DNA of 64,000 bases from Lepisosteus oculatus (GCF_040954835.1 NC_090699.1:13571817-13635816); one strand, 5' to 3'; positions 1 to 36,995 are shown, counted from the first letter of the stretch. Translations and numbers: made by a program. The notes: generated from the letters alone by a model not told the origin.

Positions 1-124
1 CCCCCCACCCCCGCCAGCAGCGCCAGCACGCTGAACAGCGGCAGCACCAGCGAGAAGGAGATGGTGGTGTCGGCCGAGACTGACTCAAAGAGCAGGTTCA
101 CTATCGCAGGCATCCTGAGCCACC
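1..124 (-). CDS. Exon-like segment of an unidentified membrane protein, cut by window edge
   Basis: On the minus strand a CT-rich tract ending in CAG precedes an open frame with an ATG at 113-111. The frame reads MPAIVNLLFESVSADTTISF and then a hydrophobic run rich in L, V and A that could be one membrane segment, open to the window edge. This could be a first coding exon or an internal exon. I do not recognise the protein. The 5' part of this segment is repeated tandemly to the right, and only this left-most copy continues into non-repeated coding-like sequence. The coding call is an inference. Confidence 0.35.
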
Positions 125-640
125 TGAGAGAGAGACAGGGAGAGAGAGAGAGAGACAGGGAGTGAGAGAGACAGATGGTGGTGTCGGCCGAGACCGACTC
201 AAAGAGCAGGTTCACTATCGCGGGCATCCTGAGCCACCTGAGAGAGAGACAGGGAGAGAGAGAGAGAGACAGGGAGTGAGAGAGACAGATGGTGGTGTCG
301 GCCGAGACTGACTCGAAGAGCAGGTTCACTATCGCGGGCATCCTGAGCCACCTGAGAGAGAGACAGGGAGAAAGAGAGACAGGGAGTGAGAGAGACAGAT
401 GGTGGTGTCGGCCGAGACCGACATGAAGAGCAGGTTCACTATTGCGGGCATCCTGAGCCACCTGAGAGAGAGACAGGGAGAAAGGGAGACAGGGAGAGAG
501 AGAGGGAGACAAGGAGTGAGAGAGAGAGATGGTGGTGTCGGCCGAGACCGACTCGAAAAGTAGGTTCACTATAGCGGGCATCCCGAGCCACCTGAGAGAG
601 AGACAGGGAGAGAGAGAGTGAGACAGGGAGTAAGAGAGAG
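125..640. repeat. Minisatellite made of the exon edge at 61-124, about 4 further copies
   Basis: The unit of roughly 115-120 bp carries the first ~55 bases of the segment at 1-124, its presumed 3' splice site, and a GA-rich spacer (GAGAGAGACAGGGAG). Copies of the exon-like part lie near 175-240, 293-350, 405-465 and 528-590 with a few substitutions. Confidence 0.8.
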
Positions 641-1256
641 AGACAGGGAGTGAGAGAGGGAGACGGGGAGAGAGGAAGATGGGGACAGAAAGGGACAGAG
701 AGAGGTAGGTAGGAAAAGAGAGAGGGGATGGACAGAAGGAGAGAGAGTGTGATTGATGATTAATGATGCAGATCAAAATAATTCCACCAAAACATAAATG
801 TTGATACCAATACCGTGTACTAGTGTGTAGCTTCTAGTTTAAATTAATTCAAAGGAATCCAGTGCTTCAATTAGTCCAGAGTCCCATAATCAGTCGAGTG
901 TGATAAATAGTCCAGGTTTTAATTAATCCAGCCTGCAAACTAGTCCAGTGTTTTAATCAATCCAGCGTGATGGTAAATTGAATGTCTTAATTACTCCTTT
1001 GAGATAATTAGTCCAGTGTCCTGAGTAATCCAGCACAGAAGATAGCCCAAGTCCATATGAATCCAGCAGGAAAATCAGTGAACAAAGTTGAGATATGAAC
1101 GCACAACTCTTCCAGCAACTCTGGCAGTATGAATGATTCTGTCCCTCTCTCCCATCTCTCTATCCATCTCTCTCTCCCTCCTCCTCTCTCCCTTCTGCAT
1201 TTCCTTAACTACTGATGAATGTAATTATGGTCACCAGCTGTTCATTTAAAAGGTCA
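641..1256. other. Gene-free: GA-rich tract, then AT-rich degenerate repeat
   Basis: Bases 641-750 are GA-rich simple sequence. Bases 760-1140 are AT-rich with a degenerate motif TAGTCCAG/TAATCCAG recurring about every 20-25 bases (for example near 870, 910, 940, 958, 1010, 1028), probably an old decayed tandem repeat. No coding signal seen. Confidence 0.5.
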
Positions 1257-2245
1257 AGAAGAGACAGAAGGCTGATACACACCGCTGACACTGACAGACA
1301 GGTACCAAGAGAGAGACACACAGAGAGCAGACACAGACACACACCCCTGACACTGACAGACAGGTACCCAGAGAGAGACAGACAGAGAGCAGACACAGAC
1401 ACACACTGCTGACACTGACAGACAGGTACCAAGAGAGAGACAGACAGAGAGCTGACATAGACACACACCGCTGACACTGACAGACAGGTACCCAGAGAGA
1501 GACAGACAGAGAGCAGACACAGACACACACCGCTGACACTGACAGACAGGTACCAAGAGAGAGACAGACAGAGAGCTGACATAGACACACACCGCTGACA
1601 CTGACAGACAGGTACCCAGAGAGAGACAGACAGAGAGCTGACAGACACACACCGCTGACACTGACAGACAGGTACCAAGAGAGAGACAGACAGAGAGCAG
1701 ACACAGACACACACCGCTGACACTGACAGACAGGTACCAAGAGAGAGACAGACAGAGAGCAGACACAGACACACACTGCTGATACTGACAGACAAGTACC
1801 AAGAGAGAGACAGACAGAGGGCAGACACAGACACACACTGCTGATACTGACAGACAGGTACCCAGAGAGAGACAGACAGAGAGCTGACACAGACACACAC
1901 TGCTGACACTGACAGACAGGTACCCAGAGAGAGACAGACAGAGGGCAGACACAGACACACACTGCTGATACTGACAGACAGGTATCCAGAGAGAGACAGA
2001 CAGAGAGCAGACACAGACACACACCGCTGACACTGACAGACAGGTACCCAGAGAGAGACAGACAGAGGGCAGACACAGACACACACTGCTGACACTGACA
2101 GACAGGTACCCAGAGAGAGACAGACAGAGAGCAGACACAGACACACACCGCTGACACTGACAGACAGGTACCCAGAGAGAGACAGACAGAGGGCAGACAC
2201 AGACACACACTGCTGACACTGACAGACTGGTACCCAGAGAGTGAC
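1257..2245. repeat. ~62-bp minisatellite, about 16 copies
   Basis: The unit contains CTGACACTGACAGACAGGTA followed by CCAGAGAGAGACAGACAGAG and AGCAGACACAGACACACA. Copies vary at a few positions (GGTACC/GGTATC, GAGAGC/GAGGGC). The long minus-strand frames across it are repeat artefacts. Confidence 0.9.
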
Positions 2246-2702
2246 AGACAGAGAGCTGACAGAGTGAGCCTTGATTGGAGGAGCAGTGTGTCTCACTGAC
2301 AGAGTGAGCCCTGATTGGAGCAGCAGTGTGTCTCACTGACAGAGTGAGCCCTGATTGGAGGAGCAGTGTGTCTCTGTCACTGACAGAGTGATCCCTGATT
2401 GGAGGAGCAGTGTGTCTCACTGACAGAGTGAGCCCTGATTGGAGGAGCAGTGTGTCTCACTGACAGAGTGAGCCCTGATTGGAGGAGCAGTGTGTCTCTG
2501 TCACTGACAGAGTGATCCCTGATTGGAGGAGCAGTGTGTCTCACTGACAGAGTGAGCCCTGATTGGAGGAGCAGTGTGTCTCACTGACAGAGTGAGCCCT
2601 GATTGGAGGAGCAGTGTCTCTCACTGACAGAGTGAGTCCTGATTGGAGGAGCAGTGTGTCTCACTGACAGAGTGAGCCCTGATTGGAGGAGCAGTGTGTC
2701 AT
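2246..2702. repeat. ~40-bp minisatellite, about 11 copies
   Basis: The unit contains GACAGAGTGAGCCCTGATTG and GAGGAGCAGTGTGTCTCACT. Two copies are six bases longer (TCTCTGTCACT). Confidence 0.9.
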
Positions 2703-3010
2703 GCAGATGAAATCTTGTGACTGTAGAGTGGCCAAACACCCCCAGAAACACCAAAGAGAGGCTGGCTACGAGAGTGCAGCTAATTAACACTGATAACTCG
2801 AAACTAGGCATCCGCTTGACCAAACCAGAATTAAACACCTGTGTGGCATCAGGTTTAACTGCATTTATTCAGCATGGAGACAAGGAAATGAATATCACTG
2901 AGAGGTGAGACATATTAAACCCAGAGTCCCTCTGAGCGGTACAGACCAGTCTGGACCAGTGTTACCGTAAGTACAGTTATGGACACATAGGGAATAACTG
3001 GACTCTGCAC
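2703..3010. other. Single-copy spacer between arrays
   Basis: A 63-codon plus-strand frame at 2717-2908 has no recognisable similarity and no gene context. Nothing else supportable is seen here. Confidence 0.4.
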
Positions 3011-5627
3011 TGAGAGAGAGGGGTTAACAGAGACACACTGACTGGACACTCCAGTACATTAACACTGCACTGAGAGAGAGGGGTTCATACAGACACACTG
3101 ACTGGACACTCCAGTACATTAACACTGCACTGAGAGAGAGGGGTTCATACAGACACACTGACTGGACACTCCAGTACATTAACACTGCACTGAGAGAGAG
3201 GGGTTCATACAGACACACTGACTGACTGGACACTCCAGTACATTAACACTGCACTGAGAGAGAGGGGTTCATACAGACACACTGACTGACTGGACACTCC
3301 AGTACATTAACACTGCACTGAGAGAGAGGGGTTCATACAGACACACTGACTGGACACTCCAGTACATTAACACTGCACTGAGAGAGAGGGGTTCATACAG
3401 ACACACTGACTGGACACTCCAGTACATTAACACTGCACTGAGAGAGAGGGGTTCATACAGACACACTGACTGGACACTCCAGTACATTAACACTGCACTG
3501 AGAGAGAGGGGTTCATACAGACACACTGACTGGACACTCCAGTACATTAACACTGCACTGAGAGAGAGGGGTTCATACAGACACACTGACTGGACACTCC
3601 AGTACATTAACACTGCACTGAGAGAGAGGGGTTCATACAGACACACTGACTGACTGGACACTCCAGTACATTAACACTGCACTGAGAGAGAGGGGTTCAT
3701 ACAGACACACTGACTGACTGGACACTCCAGTACATTAACACTGCACTGAGAGAGAGGGGTTCATACAGACACACTGACTGGACACTCCAGTACATTAACA
3801 CTGCACTGAGAGAGAGGGGTTCATACAGACACACTGACTGGACACTCCAGTACATTAACACTGCACTGAGAGAGAGGGGTTCATACAGACACACTGACTG
3901 ACTGGACACTCCAGTACATTAACACTGCACTGAGAGAGAGGGGTTCATACAGACACACTGACTGGACACTCCAGTACATTAACACTGCACTGAGAGAGAG
4001 GGGTTCATACAGACACACTGACTGACTGGACACTCCAGTACATTAACACTGCACTGAGAGAGAGGGGTTCATACAGACACACTGACTGACTGGACACTCC
4101 AGTACATTAACACTGCACTGAGAGAGAGGGGTTCATACAGACACACTGACTGATTGGACTCTCCAGTACATTAACACTGCACTGAGAGAGAGGGGTTCAT
4201 ACAGACACACTGACTGGACACTCCAGTACATTAACACTGCACTGAGAGAGAGGGGTTCATACAGACACACTGACTGACTGGACACTCCAGTACATTAACA
4301 CTGCACTGAGAGAGAGGGGTTCATACAGACACACTGACTGACTGGACACTCCAGTACATTAACACTGCACTGAGAGAGAGGGGTTCATACAGACACACTG
4401 ACTGACTGGACACTCCAGTACATTAACACTGCACTGAGAGAGAGGGGTTCATACAGACACACTGACTGGACACTCCAGTACATTAACACTGCACTGAGAG
4501 AGAGGGGTTCATACAGACACACTGACTGACTGGACACTCCAGTACATTAACACTGCACTGAGAGAGAGGGGTTCATACAGACACACTGACTGGACACTCC
4601 AGTACATTAACACTGCACTGAGAGAGAGGGGTTCATACAGACACACTGACTGACTGGACACTCCAGTACATTAACACTGCACTGAGAGAGAGGGGTTCAT
4701 ACAGACACACTGACTGACTGGACACTCCAGTACATTAACACTGCACTGAGAGAGAGGGGTTCATACAGACACACTGACTGACTGGACACTCCAGTACATT
4801 AACACTGCACTGAGAGAGAGGGGTTCATACAGACACACTGACTGGACACTCCAGTACATTAACACTGCACTGAGAGAGAGGGGTTCATACAGACACACTG
4901 ACTGGACACTCCAGTACATTAACACTGCACTGAGAGAGAGGGGTTCATACAGACACACTGACTGACTGGACACTCCAGTACATTAACACTGCACTGAGAG
5001 AGAGGGGTTCATACAGACACACTGACTGACTGGACACTCCAGTACATTAACACTACACTGAGAGAGAGGGGTTCATACAGACACACTGACTGACTGGACA
5101 CTCCAGTACATTAACACTGCACTGAGAGAGAGGGGTTCATACAGACACACTGACTGACTGGACACTCCAGTACATTAACACTGCACTGAGAGAGAGGGGT
5201 TCATACAGACACACTGACTGGACACTCCAGTACATTAACACTGCACTGAGAGAGAGGGGTTCATACAGACACACTGACTGGACACTCCAGTACATTAACA
5301 CTGCACTGAGAGAGAGGGGTTAATACAGACACACTGACTGACTGGACACTCCAGTACATTAACACTGCACTGAGAGAGAGGGGTTCATACAGACACACTG
5401 ACTGACTGGACACTCCAGTACATTAACACTGCACTGAGAGAGAGGGGTTCATACAGACACACTGACTGACTGGACACTCCAGTACATTAACACTGCACTG
5501 AGAGAGAGGGGTTCATACAGACACACTGACTGGACACTCCAGTACATTAACACTGCACTGAGAGAGAGGGGTTCATACAGACACACTGACTGGACACTCC
5601 AGTACATTAACACTGCACTGAGAGAGA
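3011..5627. repeat. 60/64-bp minisatellite (family A), block 1, ~42 copies
   Basis: The unit is GGACACTCCAGTACATTAAC, ACTGCACTGAGAGAGAGGGG, TTCATACAGACACACTGACT. An optional extra GACT gives 64 bp. Read on the gene strand, each unit holds CCCCTCTCTCTCAG, which resembles a splice acceptor. Copies are nearly identical, so the block is young or homogenised. Confidence 0.95.
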
Positions 5628-5984
5628 TTGTATATACTGTATGTGGTAGCTCAAGGAAGTATACTTATTCACACATAAACTGCTTGTGGCTGAATTGCAA
5701 ACTTGATTTTGTGCTTTTGGAGGGGAAAAAGCAGCCCCTGCATGATCAGATTAATCAAGGAGCCAAGTGATGAACAGAGTTCAACAGGAAGTGTTTAAAA
5801 ATGCTGCGAGACATCGACACAGAATTGACAAACACCCCCGCAGAGACTGTGGGCAGGACAGAACGAGGGTGAGTATTCGAAACCAGCTCAGGCCGACCCG
5901 CTGCTGAAACAGCTCACAGTGCTTGTCCTTGGAGAAGAACCACAGGACACGCGTCGGTGTTATCTCATGGGTTTCTTCGCAGAG
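5628..5984. other. Single-copy spacer 3' of CPNE6
   Basis: Mixed-composition sequence between the family A array and the poly(A) signals. No open frame or repeat worth calling is visible. Confidence 0.4.
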
Positions 5985-6002
5985 TTTATTGTTTTATTTA
6001 TT
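5985..6002 (-). terminator. Cluster of three AATAAA poly(A) signals, probable CPNE6 3' end
   Basis: On the minus strand AATAAA occurs at 6002-5997, 5998-5993 (overlapping) and 5990-5985, about 970-985 bases beyond the CPNE6 stop codon. No stronger candidate lies between. The transcript end itself is inferred. Confidence 0.55.
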
Positions 6003-6179
6003 AAAGACGCAGCCCGAGGCAGCAGCTGCTCCCGGGACATTGGCTTGTGTCTGTCTGGCTTCAGACACATCGACAAATCGACAGTGTGTATTAGTAGTAG
6101 ACAAAACGCGTCACATGTATTAGTGATGCAGTCACAGCAGGACTGATTGTACCGACGTTCGGACAGCGACAATGTCTGT

Positions 6180-6900
6180 GTGGCAACACTGAGCGCCCCC
6201 TGAGGCTCAGTGGGGGAACTGCAGCTCAGGGTGACGGAGGTGATGATGATGATGGGGCTCCTCCAGCTCCACAGGGCCCAGCGGGGGGGCTGTAGATCAC
6301 TGCCCCCGAGTGACTCGACAGTGGGGAACAGCGCCCCCTCACTCTGCTCAGGTTCAGTGGGGGAACTGCAGCTCGGGGTGACAGAGGTGACGAAGGTGAT
6401 GATGGTGATGGGGCTCCTCCAGCTCCACACGGGCCCAGCGGGGGGGGGGGCTGTAGATTGGGGTGACGAAGGTGATGATGATGATGATGGGGCTCCTCCA
6501 GCTCCACACGGGCCCAGCGGGGGGTCTGTAGATTGGGGTGACGAAGGTGATGATGATGGGGCTCATCCAGCTCCACACGGGCCCAGCGGGGGGGCTGTAG
6601 ATTGGGGTGACGAAGGTGATGATGATGGGGCTCATCCAGCTCCACACGGGCCCAGCGGGGGGGCTGTAGATCACTGCCCCCGAGTGACTCGACAGTGGGG
6701 AACAGCGCCCCCTCACTCTGCTCAGGTTCAGTGGGGGAACTGCAGCTTGGGGTGACGGAGGTGACGAAGGTGATGATGATGATGGGGCTCCTCCAGCTCC
6801 ACACGGGCCCAGCGGGGGGGCTGTCGATTACTGCCCCCCGAGTGACTCGACAGCGGGGAACAGCGCCCCCTCACTGTGCTCAGTCTCAGCGGGGGTACTG
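6180..6900. repeat. GC-rich ~60-bp minisatellite in the presumed CPNE6 3' UTR
   Basis: Units contain GGGGTGACGAAGGTGATGAT, a (GAT)n tract, GGGGCTCCTCCAGCTCCACA and CGGGCCCAGCGGGGGG. A larger block with CACTGCCCCCGAGTGACTCG and CAGCGCCCCCTCACT recurs near 6300, 6672 and 6830. Several long frames cross it on both strands, as expected from the composition. Confidence 0.8.
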
Positions 6901-6970
6901 CGCCCTGCTAGCATGCTGGGAGGGGGGCAGGGGGGGTCTGCATGCCAGTGTGAGCGAGTGGGCGCCGGGC

Positions 6971-30381
<23,411 letters not shown>

Positions 30382-30570
30382 GCTTCTTACCTGCTACGGC
30401 CAACCAATCGCAGCAGAGCTCAACCTGTCAACCTGACACAGAGCCTCACATCAACAATGGGCACCAGCTCAACATCCCAGAAGCAGACAGCAAGTGAGAC
30501 TCAGAGCATCTCGTTTCTAATGAGGATAAAATATTCCACATACTGCACCCATCGCTGGGGACAATAAGCT
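30382..30570. other. Single-copy sequence directly 5' of the CPNE6 start codon
   Basis: Contains an inverted CCAAT sequence (CCAACCAATCG at 30398-30408 on the plus strand). Either proximal promoter or intron end; the 5' UTR structure is unresolved. Confidence 0.35.
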
Positions 30571-33500
30571 CTGGACACTCCTGTACATTAACACTGCACT
30601 GAGAGAGAGGGGTTCATACAGACACACTGACTGGACACTCCAGTACATTAACACTGCACTGAGAGAGAGGGGTTCATACAGACACACTGACTGACTGGAC
30701 ACTCCAGTACATTAACACTGCACTGAGAGAGAGGGGTTCATACAGACACACTGACTGACTGGACACTCCAGTACATTAACACTGCACTGAGAGAGAGGGG
30801 TTCATACAGACACACTGACTGACTGGACACTCCAGTACATTAACACTGCACTGAGAGAGAGGGGTTCATACAGACACACTGACTGGACACTCCAGTACAT
30901 TAACACTGCACTGAGAGAGAGGGGTTCATACAGACACACTGACTGACTGGACACTCCAGTACATTAACACTGCACTGAGAGAGAGGGGTTCATACAGACA
31001 CACTGACTGACTGGACACTCCAGTACATTAACACTGCACTGAGAGAGAGGGGTTCATACAGACACACTGACTGACTGGACACTCCAGTACATTAACACTG
31101 CACTGAGAGAGAGGGGTTCATACAGACACACTGACTGACTGGACACTCCAGTACATTAACACTGCACTGAGAGAGAGGGGTTCATACAGACACACTGACT
31201 GGACACTCCAGTACATTAACACTGCACTGAGAGAGAGGGGTTCATACAGACACACTGACTGACTGGACACTCCAGTACATTAACACTGCACTGAGAGAGA
31301 GGGGTTCATACAGACACACTGACTGACTGGACACTCCAGTACATTAACACTGCACTGAGAGAGAGGGGTTCATACAGACACACTGACTGACTGGACACTC
31401 CAGTACATTAACACTGCACTGAGAGAGAGGGGTTCATACAGACACACTGACTGGACACTCCAGTACATTAACACTGCACTGAGAGAGAGGGGTTCATACA
31501 GACACACTGACTGACTGGACACTCCAGTACATTAACACTGCACTGAGAGAGAGGGGTTCATACAGACACACTGACTGACTGGACACTCCAGTACATTAAC
31601 ACTGCACTGAGAGAGAGGGGTTCATACAGACACACTGACTGACTGGACACTCCAGTACATTAACACTGCACTGAGAGAGAGGGGTTCATACAGACACACT
31701 GACTGGACACTCCAGTACATTAACACTGCACTGAGAGAGAGGGGTTCATACAGACACACTGACTGGACACTCCAGTACATTAACACTGCACTGAGAGAGA
31801 GGGGTTCATACAGACACACTGACTGACTGGACACTCCAGTACATTAACACTGCACTGAGAGAGAGGGGTTCATACAGACACACTGACTGACTGGACACTC
31901 CAGTACATTAACACTGCACTGAGAGAGAGGGGTTCATACAGACACCCTGACTGACTGGACACTCCAGTACATTAACACTGCACTGAGAGAGAGGGGTTCA
32001 TACAGACACACTGACTGACTGGACACTCCAGTACATTAACACTGCACTGAGAGAGAGGGGTTCATACAGACACACTGACTGACTGGACACTCCAGTACAT
32101 TAACACTGCACTGAGAGAGAGGGGTTCATACAGACACCCTGACTGACTGGACACTCCAGTACATTAACACTGCACTGAGAGAGAGGGGTTCATACAGACA
32201 CACTGACTGGACACTCCAGTACATTAACACTGCACTGAGAGAGAGGGGTTCATACAGACACACTGACTGGACACTCCAGTACATTAACACTGCACTGAGA
32301 GAGAGGGGTTCATACAGACACACTGACTGACTGGACACTCCAGTACATTAACACTGCACTGAGAGAGAGGGGTTCATACAGACACACTGACTGACTGGAC
32401 ACTCCAGTACATTAACACTGCACTGAGAGAGAGGGGTTCATACAGACACACTGACTGGACACTCCAGTACATTAACACTGCACTGAGAGAAAGGGGTTCA
32501 TACAGACACACTGACTGACTGGACACTCCAGTACATTAACACTGCACTGGGAGAGAGGGGTTCATACAGACACACTGACTGACTGGACACTCCAGTACAT
32601 TAACACTGCACTGAGAGAAAGGGGTTCATACAGACACACTGACTGACTGGACACTCCAGTACATTAACACTGCACTGAGAGAGAGGGGTTCATACAGACA
32701 CACTGACTGAATGGACACTCCAGTACATTAACACTGCACTGAGAGAGAGGGGTTCATACAGACACACTGACTGACTGGACACTCCAGTACATTAACACTG
32801 CACTGAGAGAGAGGGGTTCATACAGACACACTGACTGACTGGACACTCCAGTACATTAACACTGCACTGAGAGAGAGGGGTTCATACAGACACACTGACT
32901 GGACACTCCAGTACATTAACACTGCACTGAGAGAGAGGGGTTCATACAGACACACTGACTGGACACTCCAGTACATTAACACTGCACTGAGAGAGAGGGG
33001 TTCATACAGAAACACTGACTGACTGGACACTCCAGTACATTAACACTGCACTGAGAGAGAGGGGTTCATACAGACACACTGACTGACTGGACACTCCAGT
33101 ACATTAACACTGCACTGAGAGAGAGGGGTTCATACAGACACACTGACTGACTGGACACTCCAGTACATTAACACTGCACTGAGAGAGAGGGGTTCATACA
33201 GACACACTGACTGACTGGACACTCCAGTACATTAACACTGCACTGAGAGAGAGGGGTTCATACAGACACACTGACTGGACACTCCAGTACATTAACACTG
33301 CACTGAGAGAGAGGGGTTCATACAGACACACTGACTGACTGGACACTCCAGTACATTAACACTGCACTGAGAGAGAGGGGTTCATACAGACACACTGACT
33401 GACTGGACACTCCAGTACATTAACACTGCACTGAGAGAGAGGGGTTCATACAGACACACTGACTGGACACTCCAGTACATTAACACTGCACTGAGAGAGA

Positions 33501-34445
33501 GGGGTTCATACAGACACACTGACTGACTGGACACTCCAGTACATTAACACTGCACTGAGAGAGAGGGGTTCATACAGACACACTGCCTGGACACTCCAGT
33601 ACATTAACACTGCACTGAGAGAGAGGGGTTCATACAGACACACTGACTGACTGGACACTCCAGTACATTAACACTGCACTGAGAGAGAGGGGTTCATACA
33701 GACACACTGACTGGACACTCCAGTACATTAACACTGCACTGAGAGAGAGGGGTTCATACAGACACACTGACTGACTGGACACTCCAGTACATTAACACTG
33801 CACTGAGAGAGAGGGGTTCATACAGACACACTGACTGACTGGACACTCCAGTACATTAACACTGCACTGAGAGAGAGGGGTTCATACAGACACACTGACT
33901 GGACACTCCAGTACATTAACACTGCACTGAGAGAGAGGGGTTCATACAGACACACTGACTGACTGGACACTCCAGTACATTAACACTGCACTGAGAGAGA
34001 GGGGTTCATACAGACACACTGACTGACTGGACACTCCAGTACATTAACACTGCACTGAGAGAGAGGGGTTCATACAGACACACTGACTGGACACTCCAGT
34101 ACATTAACACTGCACTGAGAGAGAGGGGTTCATACAGACACACTGACTGACTGGACACTCCAGTACATTAACACTGCACTGAGAGAGAGGGGTTCATACA
34201 GACACACTGACTGACTGGACACTCCAGTACATTAACACTGCACTGAGAGAGAGGGGTTCATACAGACACACTGACTGACTGGACACTCCAGTACATTAAC
34301 ACTGCACTGAGAGAGAGGGGTTCATACAGACACACTGACTGGACACTCCAGTACATTAACACTGCACTGAGAGAGAGGGGTTCATACAGACACACTGACT
34401 GACTGGACACTCCAGTACACTAACACTGCACTGAGAGAGAGGGGT
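30571..34445. repeat. 60/64-bp minisatellite family A, block 4, ~62 copies
   Basis: Largest block of the family, plus orientation, 3.9 kb upstream of CPNE6 coding exon 1. Units are nearly identical; isolated variants include GACACCCTGACT (near 31950 and 32135) and GAGAGAAAGGGG (near 32490 and 32620). Confidence 0.95.
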
Positions 34446-34870
34446 TAACACAGCAGAGACAGAGAAATGACAGAATTAACAACAGGATGAGTGTGAGGAG
34501 AAAAGACAATCCGTCTAGGAAGACTGAAGTAGCGAAAGGCGAATGTTGAGAGCAGAGAGATGGAGAGACGGTGTGATCGGAGGATGGGAGAGAGAAGGAG
34601 ATGCAGGAGAAGGGGGTGTCTAGAGCTGGAGAGAGGAGTGAGGAGACAGAGAGACGCACCAGAGGAGCAGAGGTCCAGTCCCGACGGTGAAGAGCCCAGG
34701 TCCAGAGGAGGAGGAAGGATGAAGAAGAGCGAAGAGTGAAGAGCGAAGACCGAAGCGATATCTCTCCTCCACGCCGCAGTCGCTCAAGGACTGGGGAAGA
34801 CTGTACTGAGAGGAACAGATCTACTCCTCCCTCTCTCCTGCTTCTCTCTCTCCCCCTCCTCTCGCTCACT
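34446..34870. other. Single-copy GA-rich segment, possible 5' UTR exon
   Basis: Non-repetitive purine-rich sequence between two arrays. Its left end has the same array/acceptor boundary (GAGAGAGAGGGGTTAACACAG) seen at real exons, so a minus-strand noncoding CPNE6 exon is conceivable. A stretch near 34515 (GTCTAGGAAGACTGAAGTAG) resembles the hairpin at 54187-54222. Confidence 0.3.
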
Positions 34871-36775
34871 TAATCCTCCCCTCCTCTCCTCCCTCTTTCC
34901 TCTCTCTCTTCATGCTCTCCTCTCTCTCTAATCTCTCACCTCTCTCTCTCTAATCTCTCACCTCTCTCTCCTCTCTCTCTCTAATCTCTCACCTCTCTCT
35001 CTCCTCTCTCTCTCTATCTCACCTCTCTCTCTAATCTCACACCTCTCTCTCTAATCTCTCACCTCTCTCTCTCTATCTCTCACCTCTCTCTCTCTAATCT
35101 CTCACCTCTCTCTCCTCTCTCTCTCTCCTCTATCTCTAATCTCACACCTCTCTCTCTAATCTCACACCTCTCTCTCTCTAATCTCTCTCCTCTCTCTCTC
35201 CTCTCTCACCTCTATCTCTAATCTCTCACCTCTCTCTCTAATCTCACACCTCTCTCTCTCTAATCTCTCACCTCTCTCTCTAATCTCACACCTCTCTCTC
35301 TCTAATCTCACACCTCTCTCTCTCCTCTCTCACCTCTATCTCTAATCTCTCACCTCTCTCTCTAATCTCTCACCTCTCTCTCTCTAATCTCACACCTCTC
35401 TCTCTCCTCTCTCACCTCTATCTCTAATCTCTCACCTCTCTCTCTAATCTCTCACCTCTCTCTCTCTAATCTCTCACCTCTCTCTCTAATCTCTCACCTC
35501 TCTCTCTCTAATCTCTCCTCTCTCTCTCTAATCTCTCACCTCTCTCTCTAATCTCTCACCTCTCTCTCTCTAATCTCTCACCTCTCTCTCTAATCTCACA
35601 CCTCTATCTCTAATCTCTCACCTCTCTCTCTAATCTCACCTCTCTCTCTCTAATCTCACACCTCTCTCTCTCTAATCTCTCACCTCTCTCTCTAATCTCA
35701 CACCTCTCTCTCTCTAATCTCACACCTCTCTCTCTCCTCTCTCACCTCTATCTCTAATCTCTCACCTCTCTCTCTAATCTCTCACCTCTCTCTCTCTAAT
35801 CTCACACCTCTCTCTCTCCTCTCTCACCTCTATCTCTAATCTCTCACCTCTCTCTCTAATCTCTCACCTCTCTCTCTCTAATCTCTCACCTCTCTCTCTA
35901 ATCTCTCACCTCTCTCTCTCTAATCTCTCCTCTCTCTCTCTAATCTCTCACCTCTCTCTCTAATCTCTCACCTCTCTCTCTAATCTCTCACCTCTCTCTC
36001 TCTAATCTCTCACCTCTCTCTCTAATCTCACACCTCTATCTCTAATCTCTCACCTCTCTCTCTCTAATCTCACACCTCTATCTCTAATCTCTCACCTCTC
36101 TCTCCTCTCTCTCTAATCTCTCACCTCTCTCTCTCCTCTCTCTCTCACCTCTCTCTAATCTCTCACCTCTCTCCTCTCTCTCTTTAATCTCTCACCTCTC
36201 TCTCTAATCTCCCACCTCTCTCTCTAATCTCTCACCTCTCTTCTCTCTCTCTAATCTCTCACCTCTCTCCTCTCTCTCTAATCTCTCACCTCTCTCTCTC
36301 TAATCTCACACCTCTCTCTCTCTAATCTCTCACCTCTCTCACCTCTCTCTCTAATCTCACACCTCTCTCTCTAATCTCTCTCCTCTCTCACCTCTCTCTC
36401 TAATCTCTCACCTCTCTCCTCTCTCTCTAATCTCTCACCTCTCTCTCTAATCTCACACCTCTCTCTCTCCTCTCTCTCTAATCTCTCACCTCTCTCTCTC
36501 TCCTCTATCTCTAATCTCTCACCTCTCTTTCTCCTCTCTCACCTCTCTCTCTCTAATCTCACACCTCTCTCTCTCTAATCTCACACCTCTCTCTCTCTAA
36601 TCTCTCACCTCTCTCTCTAATCTCACACCTCTCTATCTAATCTCTCACCTCTCTCTCACCTCTCTCTCTTTAATCTCACACCTCTCTCTAATCTCACCTC
36701 TCTCTCTAATCTCTCACCTATCTCTCTAATCTCTCACCTCTATCTCTAATCTCTCACCTCTCTGCCTCTCTCATC
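34871..36775. repeat. 1.9-kb polypyrimidine (CT)n array
   Basis: Units are built from CTCTCTCTAATCTCTCACCT and CTAATCTCACACCTCTCTCT. Strict pyrimidine/purine strand asymmetry throughout. Confidence 0.92.
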
Positions 36776-36995
36776 TCTCCCATCCTCTGCCCCTTCCTCT
36801 CTGTCCCTCTCAGATCAGCAGTTATACAGTCACAGATATTACATCATTGGACACAGGGGCTAAATGTTAAAACTGCCCCCCTCTCTGTGCCCCTTAGAGT
36901 GGGTTAATCTGTGGTGAACTGTAAGCAACTGTGTGTGCTCGCAAATATGAGTGGGTCTGACTCTCAGTCCCTCAGAGCAAAGTACAATAATGACT
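36776..36995. other. Single-copy spacer
   Basis: No repeat or coding signal seen between the CT array and family A block 5. Confidence 0.4.

Noticed and set aside
3011..5627. Possible CRISPR-like array (regular repeats)
   Set aside because: Units are contiguous with no unique spacers, and this is vertebrate DNA with spliced genes; it is a minisatellite.
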